Assembly (NCBI GenBank): GCA_049582805.1 | Contig: JBAUUR010000174.1 | Coordinates: 44,597-108,596, forward strand | Source: CAVXFS01 sp049582805 | GTDB taxonomy: Bacteria > Pseudomonadota > Gammaproteobacteria > Burkholderiales > Gallionellaceae | DNA length: 64,000 bases | Reading direction: 5' to 3' | In this document: positions 57,013 through 64,000 of the stretch, piece after piece | Layout: the number at the start of each line of letters is the position of its first letter | Position numbering within the stretch: the stretch's first letter is position 1 | Translations under genes and position numbers: made by a program | Notes under the pieces: generated by a model | What the model was told of the DNA's origin: nothing | Database searches by the model: none | The model's input: only the letters and a program-made list of their open reading frames with translations

Positions 57013-59727
57013 ATGATTTCAACTTTGCTGAAAAGCGTTTTCGGTAGCCGCAATGATCGCCTGCTCAAACAATACCGCCAGACCGTTGAAAGGATCAATG
57101 CGCTTGAACCTGAAACGACGAAATTGTCCGATGGTGAACTGCGCGGCAAGACCGAACTCTTCAGGCAGCGCGTGGCGCAGGGAGAACCACTGGACACATT
57201 GCTGCCGGAAGCCTTCGCCGTGGTGCGCGAAGCCAGCCGCCGCACATTGCAAATGCGCCACTTCGATGTCCAATTGATCGGCGGTTTGGCACTGCACCAG
57301 GGCAAGATATCCGAAATGCGCACCGGCGAAGGCAAGACCTTGATGGCAACGCTGCCTGCCTATCTCAACTCCTTGTCAGGCAGGGGCGTACATGTGGTGA
57401 CAGTCAACGACTACCTGGCGAGCCGTGATGCCGAGTGGATGGGCAAGCTGTATCGCTTCCTCGGCCTGTCAGTAGGCGTGATCCTGTCGCAAATGGACCA
57501 GGTAAACAAGCAGTCTGCTTATGCGGCCGACATCACCTACGGCACCAACAACGAATTCGGTTTCGACTACCTGCGCGACAACATGGCGAACCAGGCCGCC
57601 GAACGCTTCCAGCGCGGCCTCAATTTTGCCATCGTGGATGAGGTGGACTCCATCCTGATAGACGAGGCGCGCACGCCGCTGATCATCTCTGGCCAGGCCG
57701 AGGATAATGTGGACGTCTATCTGCGCATGGACAAGCTGGCGCTCAAGCTGGCCCGCCAGCAGGAAGAGGACGGCCCCGGCGACTACAGCGTGGACGAAAA
57801 GAACCAGCAGATATTGCTGACTGAAGTCGGGCACGAACATGCCGAACAGCTGTTATCCGATGCCGGCCTGCTCCCTGCGGGCGGCAGCCTGTACGACCCG
57901 GCCAATATCACCCTGATCCATCACCTGTACGCCGCGCTGCGCGCGCATGTGCTGTACCACCGCGACCAGAACTACGTGGTGCAGGATGGCGAAGTGATAA
58001 TCGTGGATGAATTCACCGGCCGCCTGATGGCCGGGCGGCGCTGGTCGGAGGGCTTGCACCAGGCGGTGGAAGCTAAGGAAGGCGTGGCGATCCAGAAGGA
58101 GAACCAGACACTGGCCTCGATCACCTTCCAGAATTATTTCCGCATGTACCACAAGCTGTCCGGCATGACCGGCACGGCGGACACCGAGGCGTACGAGTTC
58201 CAGCAGATTTACAATCTGGAGACCGTGATCATTCCGCCGCACCGTCCGACCATACGCAAGGACATGATGGACAAGGTATACCTGACCACGAACGAAAAAT
58301 ACATGGCGGTGATCGCGGACATAAAGGATTGCTATCAGCGCGGCCAGCCGGTGCTGGTCGGCACGACTTCCATCGAGAATTCCGAAGTGCTGTCCAATCT
58401 GCTGGAAAAGGATAAGCTGCCGCACCAGGTGCTGAACGCCAAACAGCATGCGCGCGAAGCGGAAATTGTGGCGCAGGCCGGGCGCCCGCGGATGGTCACC
58501 ATCGCCACCAACATGGCCGGGCGCGGCACCGACATCGTGCTGGGCGGCAATGTCGAGAAGCAGGTCGACCATCTGCTCGCCGACGAAAGCCTGGATGAGA
58601 TGGCACGTAACCAGCGCATCGAGAAATTGCGCAGCGAATGGCAATCATTGCATGACCAGGTGCTGGCCGCGGGCGGCCTGCATATCATCGGCACCGAGCG
58701 CCACGAATCGCGGCGCGTCGACAACCAGTTGCGTGGACGTTCCGGACGCCAGGGCGATCCCGGCTCCAGCCGTTTTTACCTGTCGCTGGAAGACCCGCTG
58801 CTGCGCATCTTCGCCTCCGACCGTGTCGCGGCGATCATGAACAAATTCAAGCTGCCCGAGGGTGAAGCCATTGAGCATCCGTGGGTGACGCGCGCGATCG
58901 AGAACGCACAGCGCAAGGTCGAGGCGCGCAACTTTGACATGCGCAAGCAGATTCTGGAATACGACGATGTCGCCAATGACCAGCGCAAGGTAATTTACCA
59001 GCAGCGCAACGAACTGCTGGAAAGCCAGGATATTTCCGAAACCATTTCAGCCATGCGCGAGGGTGTCTTGCTGGACATGACCACCGAACATATCGCGCCA
59101 CAAAGCATGGAAGAGCAATGGGATGTCCCGGGATTGGAAAAGGCGCTGGCTGCCGAACTTCAATTAGACCTGCCACTGGCGCAATGGCTGGAACAGGACA
59201 AGAAACTGGATGAGAATGGTTTGCGCGCGCGCATTGTTCAGTCAGCCCAGCAAATTTATCAGTCCAAGGTTGAGATGGTCGGCGCGGAAATCATGCACCA
59301 ATACGAGCGCATCGTCATGTTGAGCAGTCTTGACCAGCACTGGCGTGAACATCTGGCAGCCCTGGACCATTTGCGCCAGGGTATCCATCTGCGCGGCTAC
59401 GCCCAGAAAAATCCCAAGCAGGAATACAAGCGCGAGGCGTTCGAATTGTTCGCCGCCATGCTGGATGCGATCAAGCGCGATGTGATACAGATGCTGATGA
59501 ATGTTCATATCCGCAGCGAACAGGACATCGAAGCGGTGGAAACCCCCCAAGCGCCGGAAAATGTACAATATCACCATGCCGATTATGATGAGGCTCTGGG
59601 ACAAACCGCGAACAGTGAACCGGAACATCAGCCATTTGTCAGAAGCGGGGAAAAAATCGGACGCAATGACCCTTGTCCTTGCGGTTCCGGAAAGAAATAC
59701 AAGCAGTGCCACGGCAAACTGGCGTGA
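57013..59727 (+). CDS. secA: Preprotein translocase ATPase SecA
   Basis: 904 residues, full length. Walker A MRTGEGKTLMATLPAYL, DEAD-type IVDEVDSILIDEARTPL, NTNMAGRGTDI-type region IATNMAGRGTDIVLGGN, and the C-terminal zinc motif CPCGSGKKYKQCHG. Drives Sec-dependent protein export. Starts 51 bp after the terminator, so has its own promoter. Followed by an orphan cNMP-domain gene. Confidence 0.97.
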   Translation: MISTLLKSVFGSRNDRLLKQYRQTVERINALEPETTKLSDGELRGKTELFRQRVAQGEPLDTLLPEAFAVVREASRRTLQMRHFDVQLIGGLALHQGKISEMRTGEGKTLMATLPAYLNSLSGRGVHVVTVNDYLASRDAEWMGKLYRFLGLSVGVILSQMDQVNKQSAYAADITYGTNNEFGFDYLRDNMANQAAERFQRGLNFAIVDEVDSILIDEARTPLIISGQAEDNVDVYLRMDKLALKLARQQEEDGPGDYSVDEKNQQILLTEVGHEHAEQLLSDAGLLPAGGSLYDPANITLIHHLYAALRAHVLYHRDQNYVVQDGEVIIVDEFTGRLMAGRRWSEGLHQAVEAKEGVAIQKENQTLASITFQNYFRMYHKLSGMTGTADTEAYEFQQIYNLETVIIPPHRPTIRKDMMDKVYLTTNEKYMAVIADIKDCYQRGQPVLVGTTSIENSEVLSNLLEKDKLPHQVLNAKQHAREAEIVAQAGRPRMVTIATNMAGRGTDIVLGGNVEKQVDHLLADESLDEMARNQRIEKLRSEWQSLHDQVLAAGGLHIIGTERHESRRVDNQLRGRSGRQGDPGSSRFYLSLEDPLLRIFASDRVAAIMNKFKLPEGEAIEHPWVTRAIENAQRKVEARNFDMRKQILEYDDVANDQRKVIYQQRNELLESQDISETISAMREGVLLDMTTEHIAPQSMEEQWDVPGLEKALAAELQLDLPLAQWLEQDKKLDENGLRARIVQSAQQIYQSKVEMVGAEIMHQYERIVMLSSLDQHWREHLAALDHLRQGIHLRGYAQKNPKQEYKREAFELFAAMLDAIKRDVIQMLMNVHIRSEQDIEAVETPQAPENVQYHHADYDEALGQTANSEPEHQPFVRSGEKIGRNDPCPCGSGKKYKQCHGKLA

Positions 59728-59754
59728 TGGCATTGGGTTTTCGGAGATTAAATC

Positions 59755-60252
59755 ATGACAACTGATGAATTGATTTTGCAGGCCTTGCGCAATTCCAGCC
59801 TTACCGAGGAATTGCGCGATTCGGAAATCGAGCTTCTGGCAAGCTACATTACCGTGCGCGAATACAAGGCGGGGGAAACCATACTCAAGCCCGGCGACTC
59901 GGAACTGAAAGACACCCTGTTGATCCTGGGCAGCGGAGATGTGGAAGCCACCGCCACCACGGGCGGCGAGCAGATGACGCTGCACTTGCTCAAACCGGGG
60001 GACCTGGCGGGCATCATCGGCTTTGTCGGCGGAAACATGATGCAGATCAGCGCAACGGTAGTCGCCAAGACCGACAGCAAGGTGCTGCTGCTGGATCGCG
60101 TCCGTTTTGAATCATTGCTTAACGTGCAACCGGCTATCGTCTATTACGTGATGCGCGGCATCGTGCGCAATGTGCATGGCATCGTGCGGCGCATGAACAT
60201 GCAGTCCATGGAAATGAGCAATTATGTATTCAAGCAGGGCGGCCGCTACTGA
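59755..60252 (+). CDS. Stand-alone cyclic-nucleotide-binding-domain protein
   Basis: 165 residues, Crp/Fnr-type cNMP domain only: LASYITVREYKAGETILKPGDSELKD, ILGSGDVEATATTGGEQMTLHLLKPGDLAGIIGF. The domain ends without a DNA-binding HTH. The cyclic-nucleotide pocket R-A sequence is not clear, so it may not bind cAMP. Stop codon 60250-60252 abuts the palindromic element. Role unknown; it could be a regulatory subunit or part of a partner system. Confidence 0.75.
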   Translation: MTTDELILQALRNSSLTEELRDSEIELLASYITVREYKAGETILKPGDSELKDTLLILGSGDVEATATTGGEQMTLHLLKPGDLAGIIGFVGGNMMQISATVVAKTDSKVLLLDRVRFESLLNVQPAIVYYVMRGIVRNVHGIVRRMNMQSMEMSNYVFKQGGRY

Positions 60253-60396
60253 TGGATGTTTCTAGAAACCCAGATTTCATCCCAACTGCTGCGTTGCGGG
60301 AAAAATTTCTTGCTTACATATCACCTGTATGCTGCGCGGCGAAATTTTTCCCGCGCCTTGCATTTGGGCGAACTGTGAATTTCTAGAAACATCCAT
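60252..60396. repeat. Palindromic ~145-bp intergenic element, copy 2
   Basis: Bounded by perfect 17-bp inverted repeats ATGGATGTTTCTAGAAA (60252-60268) and complement (60380-60396). The interior is the copy-1 core in reverse orientation, with the same CAAATGCAAGGCGCGG and AGTTGGGATGAAAT blocks. The left end covers the last base of the preceding stop codon, and the right end covers the first two bases of the argJ ATG. It fills the whole cNMP-argJ gap. Confidence 0.85.
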
Positions 60397-61612
60397 GCCA
60401 GTCAATTTACAAGCTCCCTCCGCGAGCGAACTGTTTCCGGTCGATGGTGTTTTATTGGGTGTCGCGGAAGCGAACATCAAGCGCGCCGACCGCAAGGATC
60501 TGCTGGTCATCAAACTTGAAGATGGCGCCAGCGTTGCAGGCGTGTTCACCACCAATCGCTTCTGCGCCGCGCCGGTGACCGTGGTGCGCGAACACCTCGC
60601 ATCCGGCAGGAACATTCGCGCCCTGGTGGTCAATACCGGCAATGCCAACGCCGGCACCGGCGCGCAGGGCATGGCAGCGGCGCGCGCCACTTGCGCGGCA
60701 GCGGCAAAACTGCTGGGCTGCGCGCCGGAGCAGGTGCTGCCTTACTCCACCGGCGTCATCATGGAGCCGCTGCCGGTCCAGAAAATCGTGGCCGGCTTGC
60801 CGCAAGCGGTGGCCAGCCTGAAAGCGGACAATTGGTTCGATGCGGCCCATGCCATCATGACCACCGACATCGTCGCCAAGGCGGTGTCACGGCAAATCCG
60901 CCTTGCCGGCAGTACCGTGACCATAACCGGCATTGCCAAGGGTTCCGGCATGATCCATCCCAATATGGCCACCATGCTGGGATTCATCGCCACCGACGCC
61001 GCTGTGCCGCGGCCACTGTTGCAGCAGATGGTGAAGCAGGCCGCGGATGCCTCGTTCAACTGCATCACCGTGGACGGCGACACCTCGACCAACGACGCGC
61101 TGATGCTGATCGCCACCGGCAAGAGCGGCGTCGCCGTGACCGGTGCGAACCGCGCGCAGTTGCAGGACGCCGTGACCGAAGTCGCCACCCTGCTGGCACA
61201 AGCCATCGTTCGCGACGGCGAGGGTGCGACCAAATTCATCACCATCAAGGTGGAAGGCGGGCGCGATACGGCAGAATGCAAACAGATCGCTTACGCTGTA
61301 GCGCATTCGCCTCTGGTAAAGACCGCATTCTTTGCCTCCGATCCCAACCTTGGCCGCATTCTCGCGGCCATTGGCTATGCCGGAATCGCCGATCTCGACG
61401 TACAACGCCTCAAGCTCTATCTCGATGACGTACTGGTTGCCGAGGATGGCGGGCGCGCCGCCAGTTATGTCGAAGAAGAAGGCCAGCGGGTGATGAAACA
61501 AAGCGATATCACCATCCGGGTGGTACTGAATCGCGGCGCATCATCGGCTACGGTGTGGACCTGCGATTTTTCCTACGACTACGTCAAAATCAACGCCAGC
61601 TACCGTAGCTAG
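60395..61612 (+). CDS. argJ: Bifunctional glutamate N-acetyltransferase/amino-acid acetyltransferase
   Basis: 405 residues from ATG 60395 (MPVNLQAPSASELFPVDGVLLGVAEA). The frame continues upstream to ATG 60329, but those residues come from the repeat element. Self-cleavage Thr in GSGMIHPNMATMLGFIATDA; C-terminal residues VVLNRGASSATVWTCDFSYDYVKINASYRS are typical. Catalyses the first and fifth steps of arginine synthesis. No Shine-Dalgarno sequence is visible, because the repeat abuts the start codon. Confidence 0.93.
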   Translation: MPVNLQAPSASELFPVDGVLLGVAEANIKRADRKDLLVIKLEDGASVAGVFTTNRFCAAPVTVVREHLASGRNIRALVVNTGNANAGTGAQGMAAARATCAAAAKLLGCAPEQVLPYSTGVIMEPLPVQKIVAGLPQAVASLKADNWFDAAHAIMTTDIVAKAVSRQIRLAGSTVTITGIAKGSGMIHPNMATMLGFIATDAAVPRPLLQQMVKQAADASFNCITVDGDTSTNDALMLIATGKSGVAVTGANRAQLQDAVTEVATLLAQAIVRDGEGATKFITIKVEGGRDTAECKQIAYAVAHSPLVKTAFFASDPNLGRILAAIGYAGIADLDVQRLKLYLDDVLVAEDGGRAASYVEEEGQRVMKQSDITIRVVLNRGASSATVWTCDFSYDYVKINASYRS

Positions 61613-61732
61613 GCGGTGACCCGCCAATGCACTACCGTACCAATTCCATCTGGCTTGGCGCAATATTTGGGGTAGAATGCGCACCGCAAATTTCCGAGGG
61701 TTGAAAAGCCCTTAATTTCATCCGGGGACAAC

Positions 61733-62359
61733 ATGAGCAACATATCAATAAAATCGTTGTGCAGGCTGATCGCGGTTTCGGCTTTGCTGCTGTTTTCCGT
61801 TGGCTGCTCCGATCACAAGAAACAGGAAGCGGACGCCTTTAAGGAAGGTGTTGCTGCCTTTGGCAAAGGCGACTATCCGGTCGCGCTGGAAAAATTCAAA
61901 TCGCTTGCCGAGCAAGGCAATGCAGAAGCCCAATACAATCTTGGCATGATGTATATGCGTGGTATTGGTGTATCCCAGGATACCAAGCAGGCTCTGGAAT
62001 TGTGGACCAAGGCAGCCGATCAGGGGAATAACGCAAATGCGCAATTCAACCTGGGTGTGCTGTACCGGCAGGGAAAAGGTGTCCCTGCGGACGACAAGCG
62101 GGCCGTATCATATTGGGCCAAGGCTGCCGAGCAGGGGCATATTCAAGCCCAATTGTACGTAGGTATCATGTATGCACAAGGGGCGGGAACCGCGCAGGAC
62201 AAGACACAAGCCTACAAGTGGTTCAGTATCGCTGCGAGCAAGGGCAATCCGGCTGCCGTGCAAAACCTGAACACCGTTTCGATGCATATGGAGCCTGCGC
62301 AAATTGAGCAAGCGAAGTCGCAGGCTCAGGAATGGCTGGCGAATCACCAGAAAAAATGA
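61733..62359 (+). CDS. Sel1-repeat lipoprotein
   Basis: 208 residues. Signal peptide with lipobox LLFSVGC (Cys about residue 26). Three or four Sel1-like TPR repeats follow (AEAQYNLGMMYMRGIGVSQD, ANAQFNLGVLYRQGKGV, IQAQLYVGIMYAQGAGTAQD). Probably outer-membrane or periplasmic, a protein-interaction scaffold. TAGAATGCGCACC before it (61673) is a likely -10. Function unknown. Confidence 0.82.
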   Translation: MSNISIKSLCRLIAVSALLLFSVGCSDHKKQEADAFKEGVAAFGKGDYPVALEKFKSLAEQGNAEAQYNLGMMYMRGIGVSQDTKQALELWTKAADQGNNANAQFNLGVLYRQGKGVPADDKRAVSYWAKAAEQGHIQAQLYVGIMYAQGAGTAQDKTQAYKWFSIAASKGNPAAVQNLNTVSMHMEPAQIEQAKSQAQEWLANHQKK

Positions 62360-62409
62360 TTTGGCGATGATGGTCGTCTCGGCGGTGAGAACGCTTCATT
62401 AATCATCGA

Positions 62410-63270
62410 ATGGATAAACTGGAAATTCTGCTGGCGCGCGCCTGCGAACTGCTTGAACGACTGGATGCCTCATTGGCACAGCCGTCACAGGCAGCACCCG
62501 AGTGGGATTCCGCCCGCGCCTTTCGCTGGCAGCGGCGCAACGGGCGCGGCGAATTGCGCGTGCTGCATCACCTGCATCAGATCACCCTCGCCGACCTTTG
62601 CGGCATAGACGAACAGAAAGCGCGCGTTCTACAGAACACGCGCCAGTTTGTGCAGGGCCGCCCTGCCAATAACGTGCTGCTCACCGGCGCGCGCGGCACC
62701 GGCAAATCCTCACTGGTCAAGGCGTTGCTCAACGAATACGCTGCTGAAGGACTGCGCGTGATCGAAGTGGGCAAGGACGGCCTGGCGGATATCCCGGACA
62801 TCGTGGAACTCGTCGCGGGCCGCCCCGAACGCTTTATCCTGTATTGCGACGACCTTTCCTTCAACGCCGACGAACCGGGCTACCCCGCGCTCAAGGCTGC
62901 GCTCGACGGCTCGCTCACCGCGCTGTCCGACAACCTGCTGATCTACGCCACCTCCAACCGCCGCCACCTGATGCCGGAATCCATGCAGGATAATCTCGCC
63001 ACGAAATATGTCGGCGACGAGATCCACCCGGCCGAAAGTGTCGAAGAAAAAATCTCTCTGTCGGAGCGCTTCGGCCTGTGGGTATCGTTCTATCCGTTCA
63101 CGCAGGATGACTATCTGGCGATTGCAGCGCACTGGTTGCGCCACTTTGGATTGTCAGGCGAACTGGATGCAGCCACGCGGCATGCGGCGCTGCAATGGAG
63201 CATCCAGCGCGGCTCGCGCAGCGGGCGGGTGGCGTGGCAGTTTGCCAGGGATTGGGCAGGACGAAAATAG
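62410..63270 (+). CDS. DUF815-family AAA ATPase
   Basis: 286 residues. Walker A NVLLTGARGTGKSSLVKALL, Walker B RFILYCDDLSFN, then DNLLIYATSNRRHLMPESM and the sensor-like region RFGLWVSFYPFTQDDYL. N-terminal ~60 residues hold a DUF815-specific helical part. The family has unknown function and is often near argJ and nucleotide-pool genes. Overlaps nothing; ends ~90 bp before the DUF4258 remnant. Confidence 0.87.
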   Translation: MDKLEILLARACELLERLDASLAQPSQAAPEWDSARAFRWQRRNGRGELRVLHHLHQITLADLCGIDEQKARVLQNTRQFVQGRPANNVLLTGARGTGKSSLVKALLNEYAAEGLRVIEVGKDGLADIPDIVELVAGRPERFILYCDDLSFNADEPGYPALKAALDGSLTALSDNLLIYATSNRRHLMPESMQDNLATKYVGDEIHPAESVEEKISLSERFGLWVSFYPFTQDDYLAIAAHWLRHFGLSGELDAATRHAALQWSIQRGSRSGRVAWQFARDWAGRK

Positions 63271-63358
63271 TATTGGGGGTAGCCCCTGCGGTGGGCAAAA
63301 GTTGAACTTATAGCTGCTGGATGCTATCGTTGCCGCCCCGCTTTTGACATAAAGGCCA

Positions 63359-63607
63359 ATGGAAATCAGACTCCACCCTCATGCCTTGGAACGCCTTGCC
63401 GAAAGGGGTGCGAATGAACAATAAGTTCGGGCGACGCTGGAGGGTGGCGAGCGGTTTCCCGCCAAGTATGGCCGCACCGGATTTCGCCGGAATTTTTCCT
63501 TTGACGGGGAATGGAACGGCAAGCACTATGCCGTCAAGCAAATCGAGGCTTACGCCGTGGAAGAAAGCGGCTGGCTGGTCATCACCGTAATCGTCAGATT
63601 TTTCTGA
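63359..63607 (+). pseudogene. DUF4258-family gene interrupted by a nonsense codon
   Basis: One reading frame from ATG 63359: MEIRLHPHALERLAERGANEQ, then TAA at 63422-63424, then VRATLEGGERFPAKYGRTGF, RRNFSFDGEWNGKHYAVKQI and EAYAVEESGWLVITVIVRFF, stop. Both halves are in phase, so a single GAA-to-TAA change explains the break (Glu expected at that position). DUF4258 proteins are paired with DUF2283 proteins in a toxin-antitoxin-like arrangement; the DUF2283 gene is intact 12 bases downstream. Confidence 0.75.
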
Positions 63608-63619
63608 CGGGAGACGAAC

Positions 63620-63850
63620 ATGAAACTGAGCTACGACCCGAAATACAACATCGCATACCTGCGTTTCCACGAAAAGCGCGGCACGGTCACGACCATCAAG
63701 ATCAGCGATGAAATGAATGTTGATGTTGCGCCGGATGGCACCGTCTATGGCATCGAACTGCTCAACGCCAACGAACAACTCACCGAAGACCATGGCAGCC
63801 TTATCCTCGAAACCTCAGGCAAGCACCGTGAAATTGCGCTGGTGGGCTGA
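63620..63850 (+). CDS. DUF2283 family protein
   Basis: 76 residues. MKLSYDPKYNIAYLRFHEKRGTV and DVAPDGTVYGIELLNANEQL match the DUF2283 pattern, small beta-rich. Usually encoded after a DUF4258 protein; here the partner carries a stop codon. Thought to be an antitoxin-like or regulatory partner; not proven. GGGAGACGAAC precedes the ATG. Confidence 0.8.
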   Translation: MKLSYDPKYNIAYLRFHEKRGTVTTIKISDEMNVDVAPDGTVYGIELLNANEQLTEDHGSLILETSGKHREIALVG

Positions 63851-63973
63851 AGCCTGATGACAATGTTGTAATGCAAGACCTGATAAACATATAGCCCGAT
63901 AGGCCGGCCTCCCCGAAAGAGTTGTATCGTTTGGATTGCGATTCAAACAACAACCCATAACGAGGAGACCGAA

Positions 63974-64000
63974 ATGGAACTATACGCGGGGATAGACTTG
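63974..64000 (+). mobile_element. Start of an IS110-type transposase, cut by window end
   Basis: Nine codons MELYAGIDL, the conserved opening of DEDD transposases of the IS110/IS1111 group (D of AGIDL is the first catalytic Asp). GAGGAG lies upstream as ribosome site. The left flank 63851-63973 includes GGCCGGCC, probably the end of the element. Identification rests on nine residues only. Confidence 0.5.

Noticed and set aside
60329..60394. Extended N-terminus for ArgJ
   Set aside because: These 22 codons derive from the repeat element; the family starts at MPVNL-like sequence (60395).
1..64000. CRISPR arrays, rRNA, tRNA genes, prophage
   Set aside because: No regularly spaced direct repeats, no rRNA-like conserved blocks, no clear cloverleaf and no phage structural genes were seen on reading. 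A tRNAscan or CRISPR search would settle it.

Overview
The window reads as a chromosome segment of a Gram-negative betaproteobacterium, most likely of the order Nitrosomonadales and possibly near the Gallionellaceae (Sideroxydans/Gallionella type). That placement is an inference from gene order, not from a database match. Supporting points are the LPS-precursor block kdsD-kdsC-lptC-lptA-lptB running into rpoN-hpf-ptsN-hprK-rapZ, an HPr kinase in a proteobacterium, the aat-bpt-pyrD block, dciA next to secA, an rnf operon followed by nth, and a 1278-residue DUF3683/FAD/Fe-S protein. No rRNA, tRNA, CRISPR array or prophage was seen.

Layout. 1-3.8 kb: FimV-like protein (cut by the window edge) and a GspE/MshE-type ATPase, minus strand. 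4-7.2 kb: HAD hydrolase, PsiF-like protein, and a FecCD/BtuCD-type ABC transporter. 7.3-12.2 kb: pcnB, folK, a deoxynucleoside kinase, panBCD. 12.3-21.4 kb: purB (minus), then the envelope/regulatory superoperon kdsD-kdsC-lptCAB-rpoN-hpf-ptsN-hprK-rapZ. 21.4-24.6 kb: NusG_II protein, Gx transporter, ubiX, pmbA. 24.6-31.3 kb: darP, an esterase, an uncharacterised 509-aa protein, aat, bpt, pyrD, ald. 31.7-37 kb: hslR, a GGDEF/EAL protein, tpm, then a nitric-oxide-type cluster (ferredoxin-NAD(P) reductase, truncated haemoglobin, divergent nsrR). 37-46.5 kb: a polytopic membrane protein, rnfABCDGE, nth, a DUF1841 gene, PduO cobalamin adenosyltransferase, thpR. 46.5-56 kb: DUF3683/FAD/Fe-S protein, a second member of the uncharacterised family, phoR-phoB with a Pho box, a sodium:solute symporter. 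56-64 kb: dciA, an M23 peptidase remnant, secA, a cNMP-domain protein, argJ, a Sel1 lipoprotein, a DUF815 ATPase, a DUF4258 (broken)/DUF2283 pair, and the first codons of an IS110-type transposase.

How it fits together. Three signalling themes recur. Cyclic-di-GMP: a MshEN-bearing ATPase, a GGDEF-EAL enzyme, and two paralogues with a possible PilZ-like C-terminal barrel. Nitrogen/PTS and envelope control: rpoN, ptsN, hprK, rapZ beside the Lpt genes. Redox/nitrosative stress: Rnf, NsrR, haemoglobin plus reductase. The intergenic DNA is rich in palindromic repeats of several families. The most interesting is a ~145-bp hairpin element present twice, with a conserved core but different, internally complementary ends. 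Other repeats have been captured in coding sequence or lie in promoter and operon gaps. Genuine decay is visible in four places: an M23 peptidase fragment, a nonsense-interrupted DUF4258 gene, an apparent frameshift with a lost PAS domain before the GGDEF-EAL gene, and solitary repeat ends.
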